DNA of 64,000 bases from Bradyrhizobium sp. WSM471 (GCF_000244915.1 NZ_CM001442.1:7685012-7749011), one strand, 5' to 3'. Shown: positions 28,153-36,961, counted from the first letter of the stretch. Numbers and translations: made by a program. The notes: generated from the sequence alone by a model not told the origin.

Positions 28153-28956
28153 TCAGGCCTGGTTGCCTCTCAGCTTCCGCCGGCCCCTCCACCACAGCGT
28201 CAGATTCCAGGTCACGCAAGTGCCAAGCGCAAGAGAGAGTCCGGCGGCGGAGCCGAACCACGCCACCGCCACGTGCAACACCGCGATCGCCATTCCGAAT
28301 CCGAGCAGGCCCCAGGCCGAATTGGCCAGCACCGCGGCGGTCGGCGGACCGCCGATGCGCGGATGCAGGATCACCATGATGCTGGTGAACACCACCGGAT
28401 ACAGCGCGATGATGCCGCTGATCCGGGGACCGACCCAGCTCGAGGTCGAGACGACGATCGCGACGAGGGTCGCGACTAGTGCAGCCCGCATCGGCACGTC
28501 ATACCAGCGCCGCGTCACCAGTGGCATCTTCACGTGGCGATAGCCCGCGAGCAGCGGAATGCAGATGCCGAACGCGATCAGATTGGCGGCGAGCCCGGCG
28601 GTGAGCGGCCAGTCGAACTGCTTGATGATCGATGCGAACACGATCCAGACCGCGACCGCGCTTCCGCAACTCACCAGAAGGCTGCGCCGCTGTGCCAGCA
28701 CCACATAGGTGACGCACATGAAGATCGTCGCTGCATTGACCGGCAAGCTCGACAGCGCGCCCTGTGCGATGAAGGCGGCATCGTGGTCGAGCGCGAGGAA
28801 GACGTAGGATGGTCCGGCCGAAACCGGCAAGGTCGCGACCAGCGCGCCGATCACCGGCCCTGAGCGCTCGGTGATGATCGACGCCGTCACGACGAACGCC
28901 GCCGCAACCATCATGCGCAGAACGAGGATGAGAATGAAGTGGAGCTCGGGGGACAT
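28153..28956 (-). CDS. Polytopic inner-membrane protein of unknown function
   Basis: The 267-residue protein has eight to nine hydrophobic helices, beginning MSPELHFILILVLRMMVAAA and including GPVIGALVATLPVSAGPSY and GIIALYPVVFTSIMVI. I do not recognise a named family; it looks like a transporter-like or permease-like membrane protein. The ATG at 28956 is chosen because the open frame upstream of it runs into the palindrome and the IS element. It lies immediately beside the insertion point of IS110-family copy 1, but the IS sits upstream of the start and has not broken the gene. Confidence 0.7.
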   Translation of the reverse strand: MSPELHFILILVLRMMVAAAFVVTASIITERSGPVIGALVATLPVSAGPSYVFLALDHDAAFIAQGALSSLPVNAATIFMCVTYVVLAQRRSLLVSCGSAVAVWIVFASIIKQFDWPLTAGLAANLIAFGICIPLLAGYRHVKMPLVTRRWYDVPMRAALVATLVAIVVSTSSWVGPRISGIIALYPVVFTSIMVILHPRIGGPPTAAVLANSAWGLLGFGMAIAVLHVAVAWFGSAAGLSLALGTCVTWNLTLWWRGRRKLRGNQA

Positions 28957-28965
28957 TTTTTCTTC

Positions 28966-29010
28966 GTCGTCCTGGACAAGCGAACGGAGTGAGCGCCGAT
29001 CCAGGACCCA
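28966..29010. repeat. Family B palindrome, left half, split by the IS110-family element
   Basis: It begins GTCGTCCTGGACAAGCG-type sequence and ends GATCCAGGACCCA at the IS boundary. Its other half resumes at 30405 (ACCACAGG) and ends GCCAGGACGAC near 30517. The intact member at 32815-32963 reads GGGACCCATAACCACAGG across the same point. Confidence 0.8.
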
Positions 29011-29026
29011 TATGTGGACGGCCCCC

Positions 29027-29278
29027 GTGGCACAAGAGCTTAGTGAGGTTTGATCGGATCGCTTGCATCCATATGTCCGGCCTGTTGATGCGGCTTTGTC
29101 GGACCGCTGGCCAAGATGGTTTTCGCGACACGAGTTCCAATCACCCATGCGACCTTATTCGGCCAATGGGTCCTACGGATTTGCTCGCATCTCGAACGAT
29201 CGATCGCACCATCTCCTCTGCTCTTGCAGCTCCGGTTCGGCCGGTGGGGCTAACCCGCCGGTCGGCCGAATCTTTCGA
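29027..29278 (-). ncRNA. Candidate bridge RNA (seekRNA) region of IS110-family copy 1
   Basis: This non-coding stretch lies between the transposase stop and the inverted repeat, where IS1111-type elements carry their guide RNA. Read on the minus strand it contains AGGACCCATTGGCC (29174-29161), whose first nine bases equal the sequence flanking both insertions. The segment 29171-29143 folds as a hairpin: ACCCAU pairs with AUGGGU and GGCC with GGUC. The G-U pair exists only in the minus-strand transcript, favouring RNA on the transposase strand. ACATATGG at 29076-29069 resembles the joined ends of the element (ACATA from one end, TGATGG from the other). RNA boundaries are not visible. Confidence 0.65.
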
Positions 29279-30328
29279 TCACACGGCAGCGGCCGTTTGG
29301 GCCTCGTTTTGCGCCCCTAGCCGCGCGCGATCGTATTGCTCTCCCGTCGTCATCAGCTTCCAGGCGATGCGGGCCATCTTGTTGGCCAGCGCCACCGCCG
29401 CCAGCTTCGGTGTTTTGCGCTTCAAAAGCTCGATCAGCCAGCTCGGCCCACGAGCTTTCGATTTGGCGATCTTGACCACCGAAGTTGCCCCAAGCACCAG
29501 CAGCTGACGCAAGGTCTCATCGCCTGCACGGGTTATCTTGCCGAGCCTGGTCTTTCCCGCGGTGGAATGGTCCTTTGGGGTCAGGCCGAGCCAGGCGGCA
29601 AACAGCCGTCCCGAGCGGAAGGCGTGAGGATCGGGTGCCTTCATCACCAGTGCTGCGGCGGTGACCGGACCGATCCCCGGGATCTGAGCCAAACGACGGC
29701 TCAAGGCATTGGCACGGTGCCAGGCGAGAAGCTTCGCCTCCACTGCCTTCAGCTCGACCTGCACCTGATCATATTGGCGGGCAAGCGTCGCAAACAGTTC
29801 GCGGGCCAGCGTCGGCACCCTTTCATCGTGCTCGATTGCGGCCAGGAACGAGACCAGCTTGTCCAGCCCCTTGGCCTCGATCAGACCGAACTCCGCCGCA
29901 TAGCCGCGGATCATGTTGGAAAGTTGAGTGCGTCGCACGACCAGTTGTTCGCGGATGCCCAGCAGCATCAGCGCGGCCTGTTGCTCGGCGGTTTTCACCG
30001 GCACATAGCGCATCCGCGGCCGGCTCGCCGCCTCGCACAGCCCCTCTGCATCGCGCCCATCGTTCTTATTGCGCGCCACGTAGGGTTTCACCAGCTGCGG
30101 AGCGATCAGCTTGGCTGTGTGTCCCAGCTTACCTAGCTCTCGCGCCAGGACGTGAGCCGCCCCACACGCCTCGATCACCACCACCGTCGGCGGCAGCTTG
30201 GCAAAGAACTCCAGCATCCCCTTGCGGCCAAGCCGTTTGCGCAGCACGACCTGCTCCGAGGCATCCACCCCATGCAGTTGAAAGATATACTTCGACGTAT
30301 CCATCCCAATGCGGATAATCTGGCTCAC
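29279..30328 (-). CDS. IS110-family transposase (DEDD plus Tnp20), copy 1
   Basis: The 349-residue recombinase has an N-terminal RuvC-like domain with D10 (GMDTSK), E53 (VVVIEACG), D90 and D93 (NKNDGRDAEG), a coiled-coil middle and a C-terminal Transposase_20 domain with IPGIGPVTAAALV and the probable nucleophile S255 (KDHSTAGK). The start is the GTG at 30328, preceded by AGGAG 6 bases upstream; longer frames into the inverted repeat are not needed. It inserts circular IS DNA at sites matched by a guide RNA. The protein is identical to that of copy 2. Confidence 0.93.
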   Translation of the reverse strand: MSQIIRIGMDTSKYIFQLHGVDASEQVVLRKRLGRKGMLEFFAKLPPTVVVIEACGAAHVLARELGKLGHTAKLIAPQLVKPYVARNKNDGRDAEGLCEAASRPRMRYVPVKTAEQQAALMLLGIREQLVVRRTQLSNMIRGYAAEFGLIEAKGLDKLVSFLAAIEHDERVPTLARELFATLARQYDQVQVELKAVEAKLLAWHRANALSRRLAQIPGIGPVTAAALVMKAPDPHAFRSGRLFAAWLGLTPKDHSTAGKTRLGKITRAGDETLRQLLVLGATSVVKIAKSKARGPSWLIELLKRKTPKLAAVALANKMARIAWKLMTTGEQYDRARLGAQNEAQTAAAV

Positions 30329-30543
30329 GGACGGCTCCTGTGAATGAGTTTCTGACAACCTCATTCTGGCACACTGATGCCGTAGGGGGCCGTCCACACC
30401 ATCAACCACAGGCTTCGCTGTGTTAGACGGTCGTAGTCGCCAGTATCGCGACACAATCGGCGTCGGGGATAATGGATCCTGGCTCCAGTGCGCAGTTGCG
30501 CACAAGGCCAGGACGACACCGATTGTTGGACTGCGGTCGCGCC

Positions 30544-31053
30544 TTACATCCGCTGCATCGAGACCGAGACCTTCGGGCCGTTCTTGATGGTCTGATAGAC
30601 CACGCAATAGCGCTCGGTGAGCTTGAGCAGCAGGTCGAGCTTGTCTTGCGGAGCATCGGTGTCGACGTCGAAGCGCAGACGGATCTCGGCGAAGCCGACC
30701 GGGGTCTCCTTGTCGACGCCGAGCGTGCCGCGGAAATCGAGATCGCCCTCGGCGTAGACGTTGCCGGTCTTCAGGGGCACCTCGATCGCGGTCGCGACCG
30801 ATTTCAGCGTGACGCCGGCGCAGGCGACCAGCGCCTCGAGCAGCATGTCGCCGGAGCAGAGCTCGAGGCCGGAGCCGCCGGTCCCGGGATGCAGGCCGGC
30901 CATTGCGATGGCGCGGCCGGTCTCGACCTTGCAGGCGATGCCTTCGCTGTCGGTCGAGCCCTTGGCCTTCAACGTGATCATCGCGGTCTTGGGATCGGTC
31001 TTGTAGCGCTCCTTGATCGGGGCCTGCATCTGGCGCAGTGCTGCGGCGTCCAT
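30544..31053 (-). CDS. OsmC family protein
   Basis: The 169-residue protein has the OsmC/Ohr fold with the two redox cysteines in LLEALVACAGVTL and ERYCVVYQTI. OsmC proteins reduce organic hydroperoxides or act on related thiols; without the Ohr-specific spacing I assign only the broader family. GGGAGA sits 7 bases before the ATG. It lies 69 bases downstream of the sulfonate-type ABC ATPase on the same strand and may be cotranscribed. Confidence 0.88.
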   Translation of the reverse strand: MDAAALRQMQAPIKERYKTDPKTAMITLKAKGSTDSEGIACKVETGRAIAMAGLHPGTGGSGLELCSGDMLLEALVACAGVTLKSVATAIEVPLKTGNVYAEGDLDFRGTLGVDKETPVGFAEIRLRFDVDTDAPQDKLDLLLKLTERYCVVYQTIKNGPKVSVSMQRM

Positions 31054-31122
31054 TTTGTCTCTCCCGGGAAAATCGTTTCTACGAAGTACCGGCTTGCGAT
31101 GTACCGGCTCAGAGAGAAATTG

Positions 31123-31908
31123 TCACCACCACATGGCCTGACCGGGACCCTGGGTTGCGTCGCGGTCGGGCACGCTGCGGTCGAGCGAACGGTCGAGTGA
31201 CGTCAGCACACTTCGCTTGAAATTCTCGAACAGCGGCGAATTGCGGTCGCGTGGCCGGCCCAGATTGATCTCGATCTGGTCGAACAGCCGGCCCGGCCGC
31301 GGCCGCATCACCAGCACGCGGTCAGCCAGCACCACGGCCTCGTCTACGTCATGGGTGACGAGGATGAGCGTCGGCCGCGTGTCGGCCCAGAGATCGAGCA
31401 GATGATCCTGGAGGTCCCTGCGGGTGAAAGCGTCGAGCGCCGAGAACGGCTCGTCGAGCAAGAGCACCTCGGGCTGCGGCACCAGTGCGCGGGCGATCGC
31501 GACGCGCTGTGCCTGCCCGCCGGAGAGCTCGCGCGGCCAGGCCTGCGCTTTCTCGGCGAGCCCGACACGCTCCAGCGCACGCGCCACCTTTTCACGCCGC
31601 TCGGTCGCGGGCCCATCGGCAAGACCAAAGCCGATATTATCGGCGACGCTGAGCCAGGGCAGCAGGCGCGGCTCCTGGAAGATGATGCCGATCTTGGCAT
31701 GCGGCGAGGCGATCGCCTCGTTGTCGAGCGTCACCGTGCCCGAGCTTGCGCGGTCGAGGCCCGCAATGGCGCGCAGCAGCGTGGACTTGCCGCAGCCCGA
31801 GCCGCCGATGATGGCGACGATCTCGCCTTGCCTGATCTCGGCGGAAAAGCGCGCCAGCGCCTGCACGCCGTTGGGATAGGTCTTGCTGACCCGGTCGAGC
31901 GCCAGCAT
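31123..31908 (-). CDS. ABC importer ATPase, sulfonate/taurine/nitrate (SsuB-TauB) type
   Basis: The 261-residue protein has Walker A GGSGCGKSTLL, Q-loop FQEPRLLPWLSV, signature LSGGQAQRVAIARAL, Walker B VLLLDEPFSALD and the switch His in LVTHDVDEAV. The EPRLLPW Q-loop is typical of the SsuB/TauB/NrtD group. The ATG at 31908 lies 4 bases after the permease TAA. It energises the permease encoded just upstream. Confidence 0.93.
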   Translation of the reverse strand: MLALDRVSKTYPNGVQALARFSAEIRQGEIVAIIGGSGCGKSTLLRAIAGLDRASSGTVTLDNEAIASPHAKIGIIFQEPRLLPWLSVADNIGFGLADGPATERREKVARALERVGLAEKAQAWPRELSGGQAQRVAIARALVPQPEVLLLDEPFSALDAFTRRDLQDHLLDLWADTRPTLILVTHDVDEAVVLADRVLVMRPRPGRLFDQIEINLGRPRDRNSPLFENFKRSVLTSLDRSLDRSVPDRDATQGPGQAMWW

Positions 31909-31912
31909 CGCC

Positions 31913-32758
31913 TTATGCTCCCGTCGTACGCCCGAAGGCGTCCTGCCAGCGCAGGAAGGGCGCGGCCGCAATCTCGATCAACCAATCCGTGAGCTTGCCA
32001 AGGATCGCGAAGATCACGATGGCGGCGAGGATCTGCGCGGGCTTGCCGAGCTGCTGGCCATCGAGCAGGAGATAGCCGAGGCCTTCGGAGGCGCCGATCA
32101 GCTCGGCCGCCACCACGAACATCCAGCCCAGACCAAGTCCGACGCGCAAGGACACGACATAGGCCGGCAGCACCGCGGGCAGCAGGATACGGCGGATCAT
32201 GGCAGGTCCGGAGAGACGGAAGGTGCGACCGACTTCGACGATCTTGCGATCGACGATGAGGATCGCGCCCATCACGCCGAGATAGACCGGGAAGAACACG
32301 CCGACTGCGATCAGCGCGATCTTCGAGGTCTCGAAGATGCCGAGCCAGAGGATGAACAGCGGCACCCAGGCCAGCGATGGAATTGCGCGCAGCGCCTGCA
32401 CGGTCGGATCGAGCAGCCGCCGCGCCAGCGACCAATAGCCGGATATGGCGCCGAGCAACGTGCCGGCGACCACGCCGAACGCGAAGCCGAGGCCGACACG
32501 CCACAGCGTCGCGGCGATGTGACGGAACAGTTCGCCGGAGCGGGCAAGGTCAACGATGGTGGCGAACACGCGCGAGGGCGGCGGCACCAGCCGGCCGTTG
32601 GACCAGCCGAACCAGACCAGGAACTCCCAACCGAGCGCGAGGGTAAGCGGCAGCAACACACCCAGCAATGGACGCGCATAACGCGACAACCACGAAGGCG
32701 CAGCGGCGCTTTCGGCCGGTTCCGTGGTCTGTTGCAGGACTGGCGCGTCGGAGATCAT
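31913..32758 (-). CDS. ABC importer permease, SsuC/TauC type
   Basis: The 281-residue protein has six predicted helices and the BPD_transp_1 EAA loop around VEVGRTFRLSGPAMIRRILL, which docks the ATPase. ALRAIPSLAWVPLFILWLG is the characteristic SsuC/TauC stretch. The ATG at 32758 is preferred to a codon 16 residues upstream. A family B palindrome separates it from the binding-protein gene. Confidence 0.92.
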   Translation of the reverse strand: MISDAPVLQQTTEPAESAAAPSWLSRYARPLLGVLLPLTLALGWEFLVWFGWSNGRLVPPPSRVFATIVDLARSGELFRHIAATLWRVGLGFAFGVVAGTLLGAISGYWSLARRLLDPTVQALRAIPSLAWVPLFILWLGIFETSKIALIAVGVFFPVYLGVMGAILIVDRKIVEVGRTFRLSGPAMIRRILLPAVLPAYVVSLRVGLGLGWMFVVAAELIGASEGLGYLLLDGQQLGKPAQILAAIVIFAILGKLTDWLIEIAAAPFLRWQDAFGRTTGA

Positions 32759-32814
32759 GGCCGGTAGGAAGCGCGTCTTGTACGAGATTGCAAGAGCGCG
32801 CGGCATTCTCAGCC

Positions 32815-32963
32815 GTCGTCCCGGACAAGCGCAGCGGAGCGGAGCGCAGATCCGGGACCCATAACCACAGGGAGAAGTGGTTACGGGGACTCGGAGTTAC
32901 CCTTGGCCCCAAACTGCTTCCTGTGGTTATGGGTCCCGGGCTCGCTTCGCGCCCCGGGACGAC
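32815..32963. repeat. Intergenic palindrome, family B, intact
   Basis: It begins GTCGTCCCGGACAAGCGCAG and ends GCGCCCCGGGACGAC, with inner GGGACCCATAACCACAGG mirrored by CCTGTGGTTATGGGTCCC. It lies inside the importer gene set, between binding protein and permease, so it may trim or stabilise the mRNA. It preserves the uninterrupted form of the site occupied by IS copy 1. Confidence 0.87.
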
Positions 32964-32988
32964 ACCGGAGTTTGCCGCGCGCCCGTCG

Positions 32989-33960
32989 TTAATTCGTCGG
33001 CAGCGGGACCTGATCGTCGATCAACGCATCCAGCATCGCCTTCACATCGACCTTGGCGTCGACGACGCCGGCCTGTTGCAGGGCGAGGCCCGCGGCGAGG
33101 ATCGATTCGCGCTGCGGTGCGCCGATGCGGCTGTGGGTAAGCTCGGTGCGCTCCTTGAGCTGCTTGTCGACGACAGGCTCAGGCAGCTTGGTCACGGCGA
33201 TGAAGGTCTTCTTGAGCTCGTCGTAATTCGCCAGCGAATACTTTCGCGCTTCCTCGTAAACGGCGAGCACGCGGCGGGCGGCGTCCGGATGGTCTTTCAA
33301 AAACTGCTCGCGCACATTGAGGATGCCCCAAGTGTTGGCGTCGTCCTTGCGGTAGAACAGTTTCGCGCCGTCCTCGACCTCGGCCTGCGCCATCATCGGA
33401 TCGAGCCCGGCCCACGCATCGACGTCGCCGCGGATCAGCGCGGTCTTGCCGTCGGCGTGCTGGAGCAGCACCGGCGTGATGTCCTTTTCGGTGAGACCTG
33501 CGCCAAGCAGCGCGCGCACCAGGAAGATGTGCGGATCGGTGCCGCGCGTCACCGCGACGCGCTTGCCCTTGAGGCCGGCCACATCGGCGATCTTGGAATC
33601 CTTTGATGTGACCAACGCCGTCCATTCGGGACGCGAATAGACGTAGATCGACTTGATCGGGTTGCCGTTGATACGTGCGACCAGCGCCGCCGATCCCGCC
33701 GTCGAGCCGAAGTCGATCGAGCCCGCATTGAGGAATTCGAGCGCCTTGTTGGAGCCAGCGGACTGCACCCAGGTGACCGTGACGCCGTCCTTGGCGAACT
33801 CCTTTTCCAGGAGCCCCTTCTGCTTCAGGACCATCGACACCGGATTATAGGTCGCCCAGTCGATACGGATTTCCTTGAGCGGATCCGCCGCCCGTGCCGC
33901 CGGGGACACGGCAAGAGCGACCGCTCCCGCCAAAAGTACGCGTCGTGTAACTTTAGTCAT
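32989..33960 (-). CDS. Aliphatic-sulfonate-type ABC substrate-binding protein
   Basis: The 323-residue protein starts with a twin-arginine-like/Sec signal (MTKVTRRVLLAGAVALAVSPAARA) and has the NMT1/SsuA periplasmic fold: WATYNPVSMVLKQKGLLEKE, SIDFGSTAGSAALVARINGN and GLKGKRVAVTRGTDPHIFLV. It captures alkanesulfonate-like ligands for the downstream permease and ATPase. GAGGAGG lies before the ATG at 33960. Sulfonate is the family inference; the ligand is not proven, and no monooxygenase (ssuD) is adjacent. Confidence 0.88.
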   Translation of the reverse strand: MTKVTRRVLLAGAVALAVSPAARAADPLKEIRIDWATYNPVSMVLKQKGLLEKEFAKDGVTVTWVQSAGSNKALEFLNAGSIDFGSTAGSAALVARINGNPIKSIYVYSRPEWTALVTSKDSKIADVAGLKGKRVAVTRGTDPHIFLVRALLGAGLTEKDITPVLLQHADGKTALIRGDVDAWAGLDPMMAQAEVEDGAKLFYRKDDANTWGILNVREQFLKDHPDAARRVLAVYEEARKYSLANYDELKKTFIAVTKLPEPVVDKQLKERTELTHSRIGAPQRESILAAGLALQQAGVVDAKVDVKAMLDALIDDQVPLPTN

Positions 33961-33980
33961 GCCCGGCCTCCTCAAAATTT

Positions 33981-33995
33981 CATTGTTTTTCAATG
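33981..33995 (-). promoter_or_regulatory. Small stem-loop in the leader of the binding-protein gene
   Basis: CATTG-TTTTT-CAATG lies 20 bases upstream of the start codon, in an AT-rich leader. It may be an operator or an mRNA hairpin near the ribosome-binding site. Confidence 0.3.
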
Positions 33996-34147
33996 AGTTA
34001 TATCTAGAGGTCAACGAGAAAATCCGCCTCTCGAAAGCGCGCCGGCTGAGAACAGCTTTGCCCAAAGCCGCACGTTTCCAGCATGGAACGACTATTGCGA
34101 GAGAATGGCGGGTGACAGCGCCTGCCGCCTCTTATATCCGGTGAGAC

Positions 34148-36937
34148 ATGGACAGCGTCGCAACTGAGCACAAGGCCGAGGTGGACGATCGCTTCGACAC
34201 CGCGCGGATCACCGCCGCGGTCGATGCGCTTGCCGAGAAGCACCAGGGACGCGAGGACGCGTTCCGCACGGCGATGGCGCAACTGCTCAAGGCCGAGCTG
34301 ATTGCGTCGCGCGCCGCGGCACAGACGATCCTGCTGAAGGACCGTCACGGCCGGCGCTGCGCCGAGCGGCTGTGCCACGTACAGGACGAGATCATCCGCA
34401 TCTTGTATTCGGCCGCGACCCGCCATCTCTACCGCTCGCCGATCCCGAGCGGCGCCGAGCGCATGGCCGTGGTGGCGACCGGCGGCTATGGCCGCGGCCT
34501 GATGGCTCCCGAGTCCGACATCGATCTGCTCTTCATCCTGCCCTACAAGCAGACCGCCTGGGGCGAGCAGGTCGCGGAGGCCATTCTCTATTGTCTGTGG
34601 GACATGGGGCTGAAGGTCGGTCACGCCACGCGCTCGGTCGACGAGTCGATCCGGCAGGCGCGCGGCGACATGACCATCCGCACCGCGATCCTGGAGACGC
34701 GCTTCCTCACCGGCGACCGGCCGCTCTATGACGAGCTGGTCGCCCGCTTCGACAAGGAGGTCGTGCAAGGCACTGCGTCCGAATTCGTCACCGCGAAACT
34801 CGCCGAGCGTGAGGAGCGGCATCGCCGCGGCGGCCAATCGCGTTATCTGGTCGAACCCAACGTCAAGGACGGCAAGGGTGCCCTGCGCGACCTGCACACG
34901 CTGTTCTGGATCGCGAAGTACGTCTACCGCGTGAGCGACACCGACGAGCTGGTCGACCGCGGCGTCTTCGACGCGCAGGAATACCGTACCTTCCGCCGCT
35001 GCGCCGACTTCCTCTGGTCGGTGCGCTGCAACCTGCACTTCCACTCCGGCCGCGCCGAAGAGCGGCTCTCCTTCGACCTTCAGCGCGAGATCGCGGTTCG
35101 GCTCGGCTACACCTCGCATCCCGGCATGCAGGACGTCGAGCGCTTCATGAAGCACTACTTCCTGGTCGCCAAGGAAGTCGGCAACCTCACCGCCATTCTC
35201 TGCGCCAAGCTCGAGGACCAGCAGGCCAAGCCCGCGCCGGTGCTGAGCCGGATGATGGCGCGGCTGCGCCCCACCGCGGTGAAGCGGCGGGTTCCCGACA
35301 GCGACGACTTCATCGTCGACAACAACCGCATCAACGTCGCCGCACCCGACGTCTTCAAGCACGATCCGGTCAATTTGATCCGCATCTTCCGCCTGGCGCA
35401 GAAGAACAATCTCGCCTTCCACCCGGACGCGATGCGCGACGTGACGCGCTCGCTCGGCCTGATCAACGCCCAGATGCGCGAGAATCCCGAAGCCAACCGG
35501 CTGTTCATGGAGATCCTGACGTCCGACAACGCGGAAATCGTGCTGCGGCGGATGAACGAGACCGGCGTGCTCGGCCATTTCATCCGCGCCTTCGGCAAGA
35601 TCGTCTCGATGATGCAGTTCAACATGTATCATCACTACACCGTCGACGAGCATTTGATCCGCTGCGTCGGCTTCCTCCAGGACATCGAACGCGGCGGCAT
35701 CGAGGAATTCGCGGTGGCGAGCGACCTGATGCGCAAGATCCGGCCGGAGCATCGCTCCGTGATCTACATTGCGACGCTGCTGCACGACGTCGCCAAGGGC
35801 CGGCCCGAGGATCACTCGATCGCCGGCGCCAAGGTGGCGCGACGGCTCTGCCCGCGGCTCGGCTTCAGTCCGGCCGATACCGAGCTCGTGGCCTGGCTGA
35901 TCGAGGAGCATCTGACAATGTCCACGGTCGCACAGTCGCGCGATCTCTCCGACCGCAAAACCATCGAGAATTTCGCCGCCGTGGTGCAGTCGGTCGAGCA
36001 GATGAAGCTCTTGACGATCCTCACAACCGCCGACATCCGCGGCGTCGGTCCGGGCGTATGGAATGGCTGGAAAGCGCAGCTCTTGCGCTCCCTCTACTAC
36101 GAGACCGAACCGGTGCTGACCGGCGGCTTCTCGGAGGTCGACCGCGGCAAGCGCCTCACGGCCGCATACGCCGAATTCCGTAACGCCTTCGCGGAATGGC
36201 CGGCGGAAGAGCTCGACGCCTATATCGGCCGGCACTATCCGGCCTATTGGCTCAAGGTCGAGCTGCCGCGCAAGATCCGCCACGCGCGCTTCGTCCGTGC
36301 CAGCGAGCAGGCCGGCCACAAGCTCGCGATCAATGTCGGCTTCGACGAGGTGCGTGGCGTCACCGAGCTGACCATCTTCGCCGCCGACCATCCCTGGCTA
36401 CTGTCGATCATCGCGGGCGCCTGTGCCTCGGCCGGCGCCAACATCGTCGATGCCCAGATCTACACCACGACCGACGGCCGCGCGCTCGACACGATCTCGA
36501 TCTCCAGGGAATACGACCGCGACGAGGACGAGGGACGGCGCGCCACGCGCATCGGCGAGATGATCGAGGACGTGCTCGAAGGCAAGCTGCGTCTGCCCGA
36601 AGTGGTGGCGCGGCGAACCGTGCGCGGCAAGGCGCGGCCGTTCGTGATCGAGCCGGAAGTGACCATCAACAACCAATGGTCAGACCGCTACACAGTGATC
36701 GAAATGTCCGGCCTCGACCGGCCCGGGCTGCTCTACGAGCTGACCACCGCGATCTCGAAGCTCAACCTCAACATCGCCTCGGCCCATGTCGCGACCTTCG
36801 GCGAGCGCGCCCGCGACGTGTTCTACGTCACCGATCTCCTGGGCGCACAGATCAGCGCGCCGACGCGGCAATCCGCGATCAAGAGCGCGCTGACCCACGT
36901 GATGGCCGGCGACAAGGCGGTTCAGCCGGCGGCGTGA
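34148..36937 (+). CDS. glnD: [Protein-PII] uridylyltransferase/uridylyl-removing enzyme
   Basis: The 929-residue protein is full-length GlnD. The nucleotidyltransferase domain has GGYGRGLMAPESDIDLLF with the metal-binding D124 and D126, the HD hydrolase domain has IATLLHDVAKG, and two ACT domains follow (starting about 735 with LTIFAADHPWLLSIIAGA, and about 845 with EMSGLDRPGLLYELT). It uridylylates PII proteins when glutamine is low and deuridylylates them when high, the central nitrogen sensor. The ATG at 34148 gives the expected length. Divergent from the sulfonate binding protein. Confidence 0.98.
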   Translation: MDSVATEHKAEVDDRFDTARITAAVDALAEKHQGREDAFRTAMAQLLKAELIASRAAAQTILLKDRHGRRCAERLCHVQDEIIRILYSAATRHLYRSPIPSGAERMAVVATGGYGRGLMAPESDIDLLFILPYKQTAWGEQVAEAILYCLWDMGLKVGHATRSVDESIRQARGDMTIRTAILETRFLTGDRPLYDELVARFDKEVVQGTASEFVTAKLAEREERHRRGGQSRYLVEPNVKDGKGALRDLHTLFWIAKYVYRVSDTDELVDRGVFDAQEYRTFRRCADFLWSVRCNLHFHSGRAEERLSFDLQREIAVRLGYTSHPGMQDVERFMKHYFLVAKEVGNLTAILCAKLEDQQAKPAPVLSRMMARLRPTAVKRRVPDSDDFIVDNNRINVAAPDVFKHDPVNLIRIFRLAQKNNLAFHPDAMRDVTRSLGLINAQMRENPEANRLFMEILTSDNAEIVLRRMNETGVLGHFIRAFGKIVSMMQFNMYHHYTVDEHLIRCVGFLQDIERGGIEEFAVASDLMRKIRPEHRSVIYIATLLHDVAKGRPEDHSIAGAKVARRLCPRLGFSPADTELVAWLIEEHLTMSTVAQSRDLSDRKTIENFAAVVQSVEQMKLLTILTTADIRGVGPGVWNGWKAQLLRSLYYETEPVLTGGFSEVDRGKRLTAAYAEFRNAFAEWPAEELDAYIGRHYPAYWLKVELPRKIRHARFVRASEQAGHKLAINVGFDEVRGVTELTIFAADHPWLLSIIAGACASAGANIVDAQIYTTTDGRALDTISISREYDRDEDEGRRATRIGEMIEDVLEGKLRLPEVVARRTVRGKARPFVIEPEVTINNQWSDRYTVIEMSGLDRPGLLYELTTAISKLNLNIASAHVATFGERARDVFYVTDLLGAQISAPTRQSAIKSALTHVMAGDKAVQPAA

Positions 36938-36961
36938 GGACGGCTGCGCGCCTCTCCTCTC

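Larger units (their letters stand above)
29011..30404 (-). mobile_element. IS110-family (IS1111 type) insertion sequence, copy 1
   Basis: The block 29001-30404 is repeated without visible difference at 51025-52428. Perfect 14-bp subterminal inverted repeats TGTGGACGGCCCCC lie at 29013-29026 and, inverted, at 30385-30398. Subterminal repeats with a few extra bases at each end are the hallmark of the IS1111 subgroup of IS110. The transposase runs leftward, leaving about 252 non-coding bases downstream of it and about 76 upstream. No target duplication is seen, as expected. Exact ends are uncertain by about 3 bases because the shared target sequence hides the left boundary. Confidence 0.92.

Noticed and set aside
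29336..30136. Plus-strand frame of 266 codons inside the IS110-family transposase (also at 51360)
   Set aside because: Antisense to the DEDD transposase; it occurs in both copies only because the IS is duplicated.
34004..36391. Minus-strand frame of 795 codons over glnD
   Set aside because: Antisense shadow of full-length glnD.
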